From assembly GCF_014905175.1 (NCBI RefSeq), contig NC_057790.1, positions 3,534,001 to 3,598,000 on the forward strand: a stretch of DNA of 64,000 bases, read 5' to 3'. Below the pieces are notes generated by a model, which had not been told where the DNA came from, ran no database searches, and saw only the letters and a program-made list of their open reading frames with translations. This DNA comes from Aphidius gifuensis (taxonomy: Eukaryota > Arthropoda > Insecta > Hymenoptera > Braconidae). Position 1 is the first letter of the stretch. The number at the start of each line of letters is the position of its first letter. Shown here in pieces: positions 38,275 through 50,050 of the stretch. The translations under genes and the position numbers were made by a program.

Positions 38275-40670
38275 TGAATTTTCCGGTAGGCTTATAATTA
38301 TTACAATAAAAAATTAATTCATCACAATAATATTTAGTCGCATGGAAATAAGAATTTTTCTGAAAAAAACTAATTATTACAACAAAATTTTATTTATCGC
38401 AACATAATTAGTCTTGAATAAATGCGAATTATTTAATTTTCCGGAGGGCTGACTAATTATTACAGCAGAATTTAATCTACTATAACATAATTAGTCTAAA
38501 TTTAAATGGGAATTATATTTTCTCCGGTGGGCTTGACCAATTATTACAATAAAATTTAATTTATCATAACATAATTAGTCGTTGAATAAATAAGGATTAA
38601 TATCTTTCCGGAGGGCCGATTACAACAAAAATTAATTTGTCGTAACATAATTAGTCTTGAATAAATGGGATTTATTATTTTACCGGAGGGCCGACTAATC
38701 ATTACAATAGAAATTAATCTATCGCAACCTAATTAGTCGTATTTTAAATGGGGTTTGTACTTTTCCGGTGGGCTGACTGATTATTACAACAAAATTTAAT
38801 TCGTCGTAACATAATAAGTCTGGAATAAAGGGGAATTTTTATCCTTCCGGAGGGCCGACCAATTATTACAATAAAATTTAATTTATCGTAACATAATTAG
38901 TCGTTGAATAAATAAGGATTAATATTTTTCCGGAGGGCCGACTAATTATTACAATAGAATTTAATCTATCGTAACATAATTAGTCGTGGAATAAACAGGA
39001 ATCAATTTTTCTCATAATAATTACCGAATTACCAAATTTTTTTTTATCGCAACATAATTAGTCCTGGGATTAAGGGGAATTTTATTTATCCGGAGGGCCG
39101 GCTAATTATTACAATAAAAATTAATTTATTATATCATAATTAGCCAAATAAATGGGAATTTGTATTTCTCCGGAGGGCTGACCAATTATTACAATAAAAT
39201 TTAATTTATCGTAACATAATTAGCCTGGAATAAATGGAAATTATTTATTTTTCCGGAGGGCCGACTAATTATTACAGCAGAATTTAATCTACTATAACAT
39301 AATTAGTCAAATAAATGGGAAGTATATTTTTCTCCGGTGGGTTGACTGATTATTACAACAAAATTTTAATTCGTCGCAACATAATCAGTCTGGAATAGAT
39401 GGGAATTTGTATTTCTCCGGAGGGCTGACTAATTATTACAATAAAATTTAATTTATCATAACATAATCAGTCTTGGGATTGAGGGGCATTTTATTTATCC
39501 GGAGGGCCGACTAATTATTACAACAAAAGTCAATTTGTCGCAGCATAATTAGTCTCGAATAAATGGGAATTATAATTTCTCCGGTGGGCTTGACTAATTA
39601 TTACAATAAAATTCAATTTACTATAACATAATTAGTCTGGAATAAATGGAAATTATTATTTCACCGGAGGGCTGACTAATTATTACAATAGAGTTTAATC
39701 TATCGTAACATAATTAGTCTGGAATAAATGGGAATTATATATTTCACCGGAGGGCTGACTAATTATTACAATAGAGTTTAATCTATCGTAACATAATTAG
39801 TCTGGAATAAATGGGAATTATATATTTCTCCGGTGGGCTGACTAATTATTACAACAAAAATTAATTTGTCGTAACATAATTAGTCTGGAATAAGTGGGAA
39901 TTTTATTTTTCTCCGGTGGGCTGACTAATTATTACAATAGAAATTAATCTATCGTAACATAATTAGTCGTGGAATAAACAGGAATCAATTTTTCTCCGGT
40001 GGGCTGACTAATTATTACAACAAAAATTAATTTATTATAACATAATTAGTCTGGAATAAATGGAAATTATATATTTCACCGGAGGGCCGACTAATTATTA
40101 CAATGAAAATCAATTCATTATAACATAATTAGTCAAATAAATGGGAATTATTTATTTTTCCGGAGGGCCGACTAATTATTACAATAGAATTTAATCTACT
40201 ATAACATAATTAGTCAAAATTTAAATGGGAATTTTATTTTTCCGGAGGGCTGACTGATTATTACAACAAAATTTAATTTATCGTAACATAATTTGTCGTT
40301 GAATAAATAAGGATTAATATTTTTCCGGAGGGCTGGCTAATTATTACAATAAAAATTAATTTATTATAACATAATTAGCCAAATAAATGGGAATTTGTAT
40401 TTCTCCGGAGGGCTGACTGATTATTACAACAAAATTTAATTTATCGTAACATAATCAGTCTAGAATAAATGGGAATTATTATTTCACCGGAGGGCCGACT
40501 AATTATTACAATGAAAATCAATTCATTATAACATAATTAGTCTGGAATAAATGAGGATTAATATTTTTCCGGAGGGCTGGCTAATTATTACAATAAAAAT
40601 TAATTTATTATAACATAATTAGCCAAATAAATGGGAATTTGTATTTCTCCGGAGGGCCGCTACTTATTAC
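38275..40670. repeat. Array of ~28 hairpin-forming ~82-bp tandem repeats
   Basis: Each unit has CCGGAGGGC or CCGGTGGGC, then GACTAATTATTAC, a spacer of about 17-20 bases (AATAAAATTTAATTTATC-like), GTAACATAATTAGTC, and a linker such as TGGAATAAATGGGAATT. The two boxes are near reverse complements, so every unit can form a stem of about 13-15 bp. Unit spacing is 79-84 bp. I count about 28 copies of the CCGG box and one degenerate unit near 39010-39060. The array lies between the primer binding site and gag of the element, that is, in its leader. It is not a CRISPR array: the between-repeat sequence is itself conserved. Confidence 0.9.
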
Positions 40671-41333
40671 AGTAACCCATGGCTTCGGGATGACTCGCCA
40701 CTGAACCTAAAGTTACTCGAAATAGGTGGGGATATTGTAAATACATTTTACTGTATAGTGGGGATGTTAAAATAACAGTAGATGGGTGGGAGTATCAGAG
40801 ATAAATTTTATAGTAGCAATAAATAGGTGGGAGGAAGAATTTTATTTTTTTTTTAAAAGAGGGGAAGTAAGAATAAGCTTTTAAGATTACGGTAAACGGG
40901 TGGGAGTACAATAAATAAGTTTTATAATAGTGGGGATAGATGAAGGTAGAGTAAGATAAAGAGTAAACTCGGCGGAGGAATATCTGTATACACATTTTTT
41001 TTTTTTTATACATTTTTTTTTTTTCTTGTCACCGCGTGGTAAAACTAAATCCGTTTATCTTACCTTCAATCTGTGACCATGAGAATGCACCAGGACGTAG
41101 CGCGTAGTTATCCTTTTTTTTTCACAGTTTCCCTTCACAATCGCATTATTATTCTTATAATTCCACTGATAATCCTGCACTGAATCCTTTATGCTCACTT
41201 TAATTAACATGGTTCCGGGATGACTCGCCGATGAACCTGGGCTGGACACGTTGTTTTTTTTTTTTTTTATTATTTTTCTTCTTAAACTTAAACACACTAA
41301 AAGAAAGGGTTTGATTTATATGTGAATTTAATA

Positions 41334-41356
41334 TTCAGGTCCCTGTTTGGGCGCCA
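41334..41356 (-). other. Primer binding site
   Basis: On the minus strand this reads TGGCGCCCAAACAGGGACC followed by TGAA, starting three bases after the 5' LTR. It closely resembles the 3'-end complement of tRNA-Lys used by many retroelements. It fixes the orientation of the element. Confidence 0.85.
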
Positions 41357-41359
41357 TTT

Positions 41360-42478
41360 TGTAACGTGACATTACCTTCTCACTCAATTTTAAAATCTTG
41401 CTCGGGACGCGGATCAACTAATGTTACGGACAAATAGGGGGGACGGAAAATTTTATTCTACGACGCTAAAATTTACCTAAAAACGTCACTAAAACTAACC
41501 AAATAACCAAATAGCCAAATAACCAAATACCAAATACCAAATACCAAATACCAAATACCAAATACCAAATACCAAATACCAAATACCAAATACCAAATAG
41601 CCAAATAATCACAGAAATCACAAAAATCACAGAAATCACTAAAATCCATTAATCCAATGAGTCCAATGATGCTGATCCGTTCCTGAAAATATAATTCTAA
41701 AATTAAGTTGAGGGGTTTGCCTGGGTCGCTCAGTATGCTGGTTTGTGGAGAGAGGGACGGGTAAAGAATATTAAAATTACGTCACTGAAATAATAAAACA
41801 ATGGGAAAATAAATCACTCAACAAAACGATAATTAATGTACTCAAAATTAACCAAGTTTATTTAATAATTAAATACGAGAATTTATCTAATATCTAAATA
41901 CAACACAATAAAAGATTGACCAAGTACGCTTACTAACAAAGGGAGACAAAAGAACTACACAATACTGACAATGACCAAGATAAAAGGGAATCTTAGGATG
42001 GATGACTCCTGCTCCTAGACCTTGGTGGAAGGGATGGCTCCGCTTCCTAAGACTATGGTATGGATGACTCCAATCTAAGCAAAAGGGAGGGGTTGTCCGA
42101 GGTTCTGGGATGGCTCACCAGAGAACCTGGACTCACTGCGGCTGTAGGCAAGGGAAAGTGTGTTGTGTGTGCTGTGCCACAGCTTAAATAGCTGTGATTC
42201 TACCCTTTCCAATTTTATTCCCAGTATGACTGATATGCACCAATCTCAATGAAGTTACTCAAATTGACCAGTCAAAATCATAGTAGGGCACACGGTGGGA
42301 ATGGTAGTACTAGAGGGGATATTATTAGTGTACAAACCGGTTATTCCCCTCTTTACTCACAAAAATAAAAATAATAATAGCGTCACTGGTCAACCGTCCA
42401 ATAATAATAATAAAGAAAAAATATTCAAGAAAAATAAATATAATTATAATTTAAGGTAGACGAGCGAGTCTCGTCACA
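41360..42478 (-). repeat. 5' LTR (element orientation)
   Basis: 1119 bp, matching 35221-36309. It carries eleven copies of the CCAAATA heptamer (41523-41599) against nine in the other LTR and is longer at several G or C runs. It would hold the element promoter, transcribed toward lower coordinates. Confidence 0.95.
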
Positions 42479-42482
42479 ATGT

Positions 42483-44475
42483 ATACTTCAAAAAAAAAAA
42501 AAAAATGTGACACAGCCATCAATATACTCGTCACCACTCAAGGTGAGAAGACATATCATATGACACATAAAATTCACGCGGAAGTATTTTCTTTTCTCTC
42601 ATTTTTTTTTTCCTAAATTTGACATGAGTACTCACAAGCCATTGTTCAGTTTAATACTCAATTTCGTAGTTTTATTTTCAGATGACAATGACACATGTAC
42701 GAGAGATTTATTTTTCCATATTTTTAAATAAAAATATATGACTTTTACAAGGTGAATATATTTTTTTATTAACTATATAAATCATGGGGCTGTTCTTAAA
42801 TCATACAGGTACATTAAATATATTTGCAATTTCATAAAAATAATGAAAAAAAAAATTGATTACATCTAGAGTATATAAAATATGGGGAAAGAAAAGGAAA
42901 TTATTTTAATTCGTTATTGTTCAACACGAAAGAGATAACTTATCTTGCTTCATCAGGATATTAATTAACTGAAAAAAATTAAATAAAACATTGTTTTACT
43001 TTATTTATTTTATATAAAAAAAAAATTTATTAATAGCTTTTTTATAATTACAGGGGTTTTTTTTTTAATGAATAATTACATGAAAATTATTATTTACAAG
43101 AAAGACAAAATAAATAATTAAATAATTGCTAATTAAATTTATTTTTGTTGGTTTTGTTTATTTTTTTTTTTTATGTTTTATTTGTTAAAGAGTAAAGGGA
43201 AAATTCTCACGCGTTTCAAAAGAAATCAGTCAAAAGGGTTTTGCGTTTGTTCGTGAGTAAATTACAGTATCGTACGTGGACCTTGGATAATTTATTTTTT
43301 ATATATATAAAATACCAATGGATCTGTTTGTGATGCAGCCTAGAGGCTGAAAAAAAAATACAAATGACCGAAGGAAAAAGTAATTGCTCACGTTTTACTT
43401 GAACACATCAATCTTTTTTTTTTAAAAAAACACTTTGACAAAAACTTGGCAATAATAAAGATCACGTATTCATCAATTGGACATTATTCTATTGTAATGA
43501 TTTTTTATTTTTCAATTGTTAATTTATTTTCAAATTTCATTAATAATAAAGTATATATTTAATATTATTATATTCAATTATTAAATATAAAATATAAATT
43601 AAATTCCAAAAATAAATATAATAACAAGGGTATTTAAATAAACTATTAAATTTTATATTATTAATTAAACTTGGTGTGTTTTTTTAAAGAAAATGTAATA
43701 CTTATTTACTTTTCTTTACAATTTATTTCTACGAAATAAATAAATAAAAAAAAAAGCAAATAGATAATGAATAAACATCAGGCACCATGGTATTCTTTAT
43801 GATAAAAAAAAAAAACTTGTTTGTCATCAACTGAACCAACAAAATACAATTAGAAAAAAAAAAGATAAAAAATTTTGTAACAAATTCGTTTCCTATTGAA
43901 AATTGAAATGTTTTAAATTTTTTATGTTAGCAGTTGAGCGAAGAAGATAATTAATAAAAAGGAAATTCAAGGATAATTTTCAACTCAGTGATTGCAAATG
44001 TATTTTTTATTTAAAAAAAGAAAATGGTTTTTCTTTGCTTTTCATAATGTTTTTTGATAAAAATTTTATCAATAACGTATAATTATTATTTAACTTAAGA
44101 AATTAAATTTTTCGTCTAGCATCTTTGGTTTTAAATTATTTAATACATTCAAGTAATATTAAATTTTAGCTTCAACACAAGCTCGCTATCTTGATTGTTT
44201 AGAAAAAAAAAATAATTACTCATGTTTTAAAAATAACTTCAATATATACGGAAAACGGATCTAGCTATCTTGTTTTTTATGAAAAAAAATAATAAATTAT
44301 CTATTATGTGATAAAAATTTTTATAAAATTTAAAAAAAAAAAAATGTTATTATTTTTAAAATTTGTATCATCATTATGATTATAAAAATTCAAGTATAAA
44401 TTCAGGTGTATAAATGGAAACGAGTTAGTTCTTTCCGGGTTTCACTCTACTGCAGTCATATATATACATTAAATA
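42483..44475. other. Intergenic AT-rich DNA upstream of the nuclease genes
   Basis: No gene recognised. The right part (from about 43786) is the upstream half of a duplicated unit whose second copy begins near 46221. A GC-richer patch at 43190-43350 contains short splice-like signals on the minus strand but no convincing reading frame. Confidence 0.45.
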
Positions 44476-45989
44476 ATGGAAGTATTTAAATTTATTTTAG
44501 TACTATTTACTATTAAAAACAACTTTATATGTAAGTAAAAAAAAAAAAGTCATAAAAAAATTATTAATACTTGTGTAATAGAGCTATTCACTTTTATTTT
44601 ATTTGTTAAATAAATAATAGGGATAGAATCATGTGAGATAACGATAAACGAAGACTTAGCTGGTCATAATCAGCCACTTTTATTACATACAAATTTGAAA
44701 GATGGTTTTCTATATCCAAATTCTGATGATGAAACAATTCAAATAAATCCTGGTGAATCAATTGTTCTGGCTTGTCCTGGTGGACAATTTGATGAAGATA
44801 GCATTTCAACAAATGATAATGTACGTGCTGAATGTACACAAGAAAATTCATTTGTTGTTGAAAATAAGGATTTTACTGGATCGTTGAAAGATATTAGTTG
44901 TAGTAGAAATCCTCAAACTAAGGTCAAGACAACTCTTGATAAATGTTCACGTGATGGAGTTAAAGGTACCATTGGATTTCATGTTAATGCAAAGTCGTAA
45001 GTTTTTTCTTTCGTATCAATATAAATAATTTATAATTTACTTGATAACTTTTTTTTTGATTTATATATTTATAATGTTGTTAATGTAGAAAACATAACTA
45101 TCAATCGATTATCGATTTTTGTCACAATGCAAAAATTGGTCACACCGTTTATGCACATACTAAAATACCAGCACAAATAAAAAATCATCAAAAAGGAGTT
45201 GCACGTGTTGAGTTTAAACAGGATAATTTCTTCAAGGGTATATCAGTTCGTAATGTTTATAGAAAAACAGAACAAGTTAAAACAATTGCTAATATAGTTG
45301 GAAGCATGGAACTTGCAGAAGACTTTATTCATGATAAAGGTAATAATTATTTAATTATAGCAAATAAAACATTGGAATAATAACAAGGAATAAATATGGT
45401 GAATTAATTTATTATTATTAAAATTTTTTCAGGTGAATATTTTTTTGCCAAGGGACATTTGGTTGCAAAAGCTGATTTTATATTTGGCTCACAACAACTT
45501 GCTACATTTTCTTATGTCAATGCCATACCAATGTGGCAAAATGTTAATGGAAAAAATTGGGCAAGGCTTGAGGAGAGTGTAAGAAATTATGCTAGCGATA
45601 GAAATCGTGATTTAGAGGTTTGGACAGGAAGTCTTGGAATTTTGCAAATTAAAGATGCAAATAGAAAATCACATGATCTTTATTTACATCGAAGTGTTGA
45701 AGGAAAAAAATCAATACCAGTACCAAAATTACTTTTTAAGGTTGTTTATGACAGTATTAGTAAAGCTGGTGTTGCTTTTATAACAATTAATAATCCATAT
45801 TTGAAAAGTCTTGATGATGAATATGTGGTTTGTAAAGATGTTTGTGATGATTTGCCTTGGTTCAATTACAAATCAACATGGAGACGTGATAAATATGACA
45901 GTGGATATACATATTGTTGTAAAGTTGATGATTTTAGAAACGTATTTCCAGATTTACCAGAATTTCAAGCCAGAAAATTGCTCAAGTAA
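44476..45989 (+). CDS. Secreted DNA/RNA non-specific endonuclease, copy 1
   Basis: Enzymes of this family (Endonuclease_NS) cut DNA and RNA; in insects they act as gut or salivary dsRNases and are reported in parasitoid venoms. Four exons, 44476-44530, 44621-44996, 45089-45339 and 45433-45989, give 412 residues. The first exon encodes a hydrophobic signal-like start (MEVFKFILVLFT). The domain core carries KGH with H236, followed 30 residues later by N266 and 38 later by E274; this spacing equals that of H89, N119 and E127 of Serratia nuclease. The DRGH motif reads AKGH here, with Lys in place of Arg. Many cysteines suggest an extracellular disulfide-bonded protein. The copy at 46944 has the same exon lengths. 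Venom or saliva use is inference. Confidence 0.88.
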
Positions 45990-46943
45990 TTTCGAAAAAA
46001 ATAATAATAATAATTGTAAAAATTTATAATAACCAATGTAAAATATAAAAAAATAATTCATAATGCTTTTGAAATTTACTTAAATAAATTTTCAAAAAAC
46101 AAAAACGTTATAAAAATACCGATATGTTGAGTTAATTTAATTTTTTTTGTTTTTATTTATTTTTTCGATAATAACAGCTTTGTTGTAAAATATTTTAAAA
46201 TATTGATGTTTATCAGAGACCATGGTATTTTTTATGATAAAAAAAAAAAAACTTGTTTGTCATCAACTGAACCAACAAAATACAGACGTCAAAACACATT
46301 AGAAAAAAAAAAGATAAAAAAATTTTTAACAAATTCGTTTTCTATTGAAAATTAAAATTTTTTAAATTTTTTATTTTAGCAGTTGAGCCAAAACAAATAA
46401 TTAATAAAAAGAAAAGTCAAGGATAATTTTTAACTCAGTGATTGTAAACGTATTTTTTATTGAAAAAAAAAAAAATGGCTTTTCTTTGATTTTCGTAATG
46501 TTTTTTAATAAAAATTTTATCAACAATATATAATTAATAATTATTATTCAACTAACATGTAAAATTTTTCATCACACGTCTTTTTTTCTAGATTATTTAA
46601 TACATTTAAGTAATATTAATTTTTAGTTTATTTTTAGCTCTCTATCTTAATTGTTTAGAAAAACATTTAAACATAATAATTATTCAATTTGTAAATGTCA
46701 ATTCAATAAACGGAAAACAGATCTAGGCCTTCACAATATTTTGTTATTTTTTTTATAACAGTAATAAATTATCTATTATGTGATGAAATTTTTTATAAAA
46801 TTTAAAAATAAAATAATCATGATGTTATTATTTTTAAAATTTATATCATCATTATGATTATAAAAATTTAAGTATAAATTCAGATGTAAAAATGTAAACG
46901 AGTTAGTTCTTTCGGGCTTTTACCTAATGCAGGCATATATATT

Positions 46944-48455
46944 ATGGAAGTATTTAAATTTATTCTAATACTATTTACTATTAAAAGTAACTTTATATGT
47001 AAGTTGAAAAAAAAATTTATAAGAAAATTATTATTACGTGTATAGAGTTATTAACTTTTTTTTTTATTTGTTGAATAAATAATAGGGACAGAATCATGTG
47101 AGATAACAATAAATAAAGATTTAGCTGGTCATAATCAGCCACTTTTGTTACATACTGATTTGGAACATGGTTTTCTCTATCCAAATTCTGATGATGAAAC
47201 AATTCAAATAAATCCTGGTGAATCAATTGTTCTGGCTTGTCCCGGTGGACAATTTGATGAGGATGGCATTTCAACAGATGATAATGTACGTGCTGAATGT
47301 ACACAAGAAAATTCATTTGTTGTTGAGGACAGTGATTTTACAACATCATTGAAGGATATTAGTTGTAGTAGAAATCCACAAACTGAGGTCAAGACAACTC
47401 TTGATAAATGCTCACGTGATGGAGTTAAAGGTACCATTGGATTTCATGTTAATACAAAGTCGTAAGTTTTTTCTTTCGTATCAATATAAATAATTTACAA
47501 TTTACATGATAATTTTTTTTTTGATTTATATATTTGTAATTTTGTTAATTTAGAAAACATAACTATCAATCGGTTATCGATTTTTGTCACAATGCAAAAA
47601 TTGGTCACACCGTTTATGCACATACTAAAATACCAGCACAAATAAAAAATCATCAAAAAGGAGTTGCACGTGTTGAGTTTAAACAAGATAACTTTTTCAA
47701 GGGTATATCACTTCGTAATGTTTATAAAAAAACTGAACAAATTAAAACAATTGCTAATATAGTTGGAAGCATGGAACTTGCGAAAGACTTTATTCATGAG
47801 AAAGGTGATAATTATTAAAATAAATAATAATTATAAATTAAATATTGGGATATTATAACAAGGTGAATTAATTTGTATTATTATTCAAATTTTTTCAGGT
47901 GAATATTATTTTGCCAGGGGACATTTAGTTGCCAAAGCTGATTTTATTTTTGCCTCACAACAACTTGCAACATTTTCTTATGTCAATGTTATACCAATGT
48001 GGCAAAGTATTAATGCAGGAAATTGGTTTTCGATTGAAGAAAGTGTAAGAAATTATGCTATTGATAAAAATCGTGATTTAGATGTGTGGACAGGAAGTCT
48101 TGGGATTATGCAAATTGAAGATGTACATGGAGAATTACAAGATATTTATTTACACCGTAATGCTGAAGGAAAACAATCAATACCAGTACCAAAATTACTT
48201 TTTAAAGTTGTTTATGACAGTATTGGTAAAGCTGGTGTTGCTTTTATAACAATTAATAATCCATATTTGAAAAGTCTCGATGATGAATATGTTGTTTGTC
48301 AAGATGTTTGTGATGATATGCCTTGGTTAAATGAAAAATCAACATGGAAACGAGATAAATATGACAAAGGATATACATATTGTTGTAAAGTTGATGATTT
48401 TAGAAATGTATTTCCAGATTTACCAGAATTTCAAGCTAGAAAATTGCTCAAGTAA
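46944..48455 (+). CDS. Secreted DNA/RNA non-specific endonuclease, copy 2
   Basis: Exons 46944-46998, 47086-47461, 47554-47804 and 47899-48455, 412 residues, each exon equal in length to copy 1. It keeps the more standard ARGH motif (R234, H236) with N266 and E274, so a working active site is expected. Against copy 1, exons 2-3 and the last 90 residues are almost the same, but residues about 230-325 around the active site differ at roughly a quarter of positions. The signal-like start is kept (MEVFKFILILFT). Confidence 0.88.
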
Positions 48456-50050
48456 TTTCGAAAAAAAAAATAATAATAAATGTAAAAATTTATAATAACC
48501 ATTGCAATGTAAAAAATTTAAAAAAATAATTCATAATGCTTTTGGAATTTACAAATAAAATAAAATTTTAAAAGATAAAAGCGATATAAAAAAAAACATT
48601 ATGTTGTTTTATTTATTTTTTTTTTTAAATTTATTTTCTGATAATAACAGCTTTATCGTAAAATATTTTCATTTTAATAATATTTTAACATATTGATGTT
48701 TTTAAAATATTACAATTTTTTTTCAACATTATAACTTGAAAAAAAAATATTTTCAATTATTTTTCATCAAAATAATATTTATTCCATACAAATATTATTG
48801 CTTGTAATACTTTTGGAATGTACTTGAATAAATAAAACAAAAAATAAAATTTTTAAAAATAAAAATTAAAAGAAAACTAATTTGCCTTATTTTTTAATTA
48901 CCCAAAACAAGTTATTATGTATTTTTTGTGATATTAAAATTCTTTTCCTTATTCCTAATACTAAATTGTATAATTATTTATAATTATTAGCTGAAAAAAA
49001 AAAATTTTCTTCAATATAAAATTTATAAGACGTAATAAACATCATCAACCTGATGCCACAATACCTGATGATGTCAATTGCTTCGTGAATGGATTGAAAG
49101 CAAATATAAGACAAATAAATTGATATATTAATATAAAAAATAAATAAACGTATGAAACTACGTACTTCTATTCATTACTATTATTTATTATAGTAATTCA
49201 ACAAGAGTATTCATAAACAACTGTCGCAATATTATTTTTTGTTATTCAATTATTCATTGACACAATGAAACTTTTACGTCAAGCTTTTTTGAATTATTTT
49301 CAATTTGAAAAAAAATTAATATATGAATAATACAATATTTGAAAAAAACATTGAAGACTTTTTATAATTAATAAATTGTTGAATTTAAAATTTGACTTAA
49401 ATTAAACTAAAAAATTTAAATTTTTTGCTTTTTTTTATTGAAAAATGTATCGAATTTTTTGCAACATAATCATTGATCAATTCAATTTATTCAAAATTAT
49501 AATTTAGCAAGGCAAATATATGATTATTTTATTTTGAAATTTAAATATGAGAAAAATTTATTAGAAAAATTTTTCCATCAAATCAAGTGCATGATAATGA
49601 AAATTAAATAAAATTAAATAAATAATTTTGAATTTATAAAATATATAAAATATTTTAAATAGAAAATTTTACATTTCTAATTGACCTTGATAATTTAACA
49701 TAAAAAAAATAAATAAGATAAAGTTTCTTAAATTAAAATTGAAAAAATGTATTTCTGTCAATTAGCCGGATATAGAATGAATATTTCTAGACACTATGTC
49801 GTTCCTTCCTCATTTTAATTCCGGTGAACGACAATTAAATTGAATTTTATTTGCTATACGATAATATTGGGAAAACTATTATCGGAAAACGTTTTTCTTC
49901 AATTTACAACGAACATATTTTTTTTTAAATTATCAATGTCAAATTGTTTTTTACGTTTTTTAATTTATAAAAATTTAAAAACTCAATATAATAACAAATA
50001 GTAAAATAGTCTTTAAAGTTAAATTAATTTTAAATAATAAATTTGAATAC
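48456..50050. other. AT-rich DNA between nuclease copy 2 and C2CD5
   Basis: Holds the 3' flank of the second duplication unit and then A/T-rich sequence. The final C2CD5 exon expected on the minus strand was searched for here and not recognised. A GC-richer patch at 49020-49110 and one at 49770-49850 show no convincing frame. Confidence 0.4.

Larger units (their letters stand above)
35217..42482 (-). mobile_element. LTR retrotransposon derivative, gag only, minus orientation
   Basis: Two long terminal repeats (35221-36309 and 41360-42478) begin TG and end CA and are flanked by the direct target duplication ATGT (35217-35220 and 42479-42482). A primer binding site lies three bases inside the right-hand LTR and a purine-rich tract lies next to the left-hand LTR, so the element reads right to left. 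The interior of about 5 kb holds, in element order, a leader, a 2.4-kb hairpin-repeat array and a gag-like region broken into several frames. No reverse transcriptase, integrase or protease frame is visible. It is therefore a non-autonomous derivative (LARD-like), probably of Ty3/gypsy descent given Gag style and the 4-bp duplication. Its G+C content is much higher than that of the host DNA. Confidence 0.9.
43786..48700 (+). repeat. Tandem segmental duplication carrying two nuclease genes
   Basis: The segment from the CATGGTATT block at 43786 is repeated from 46221, offset about 2.44 kb. Upstream flank, all four exons, all three introns and the downstream flank (the ATAACAGCTTT block near 46160 and again near 48640) align between copies. 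Exon lengths are identical. Flanks differ by scattered substitutions and short A/T indels, so the duplication is not brand new. Confidence 0.9.

Noticed and set aside
38275..40670. CRISPR array
   Set aside because: Eukaryotic context; units are about 82 bp with conserved between-box sequence, not short repeats with unique spacers.
44606..47316. Antisense His/Leu-rich frames over the nuclease exons
   Set aside because: Mirror frames of the real exons, present in both copies only because the copies are alike.
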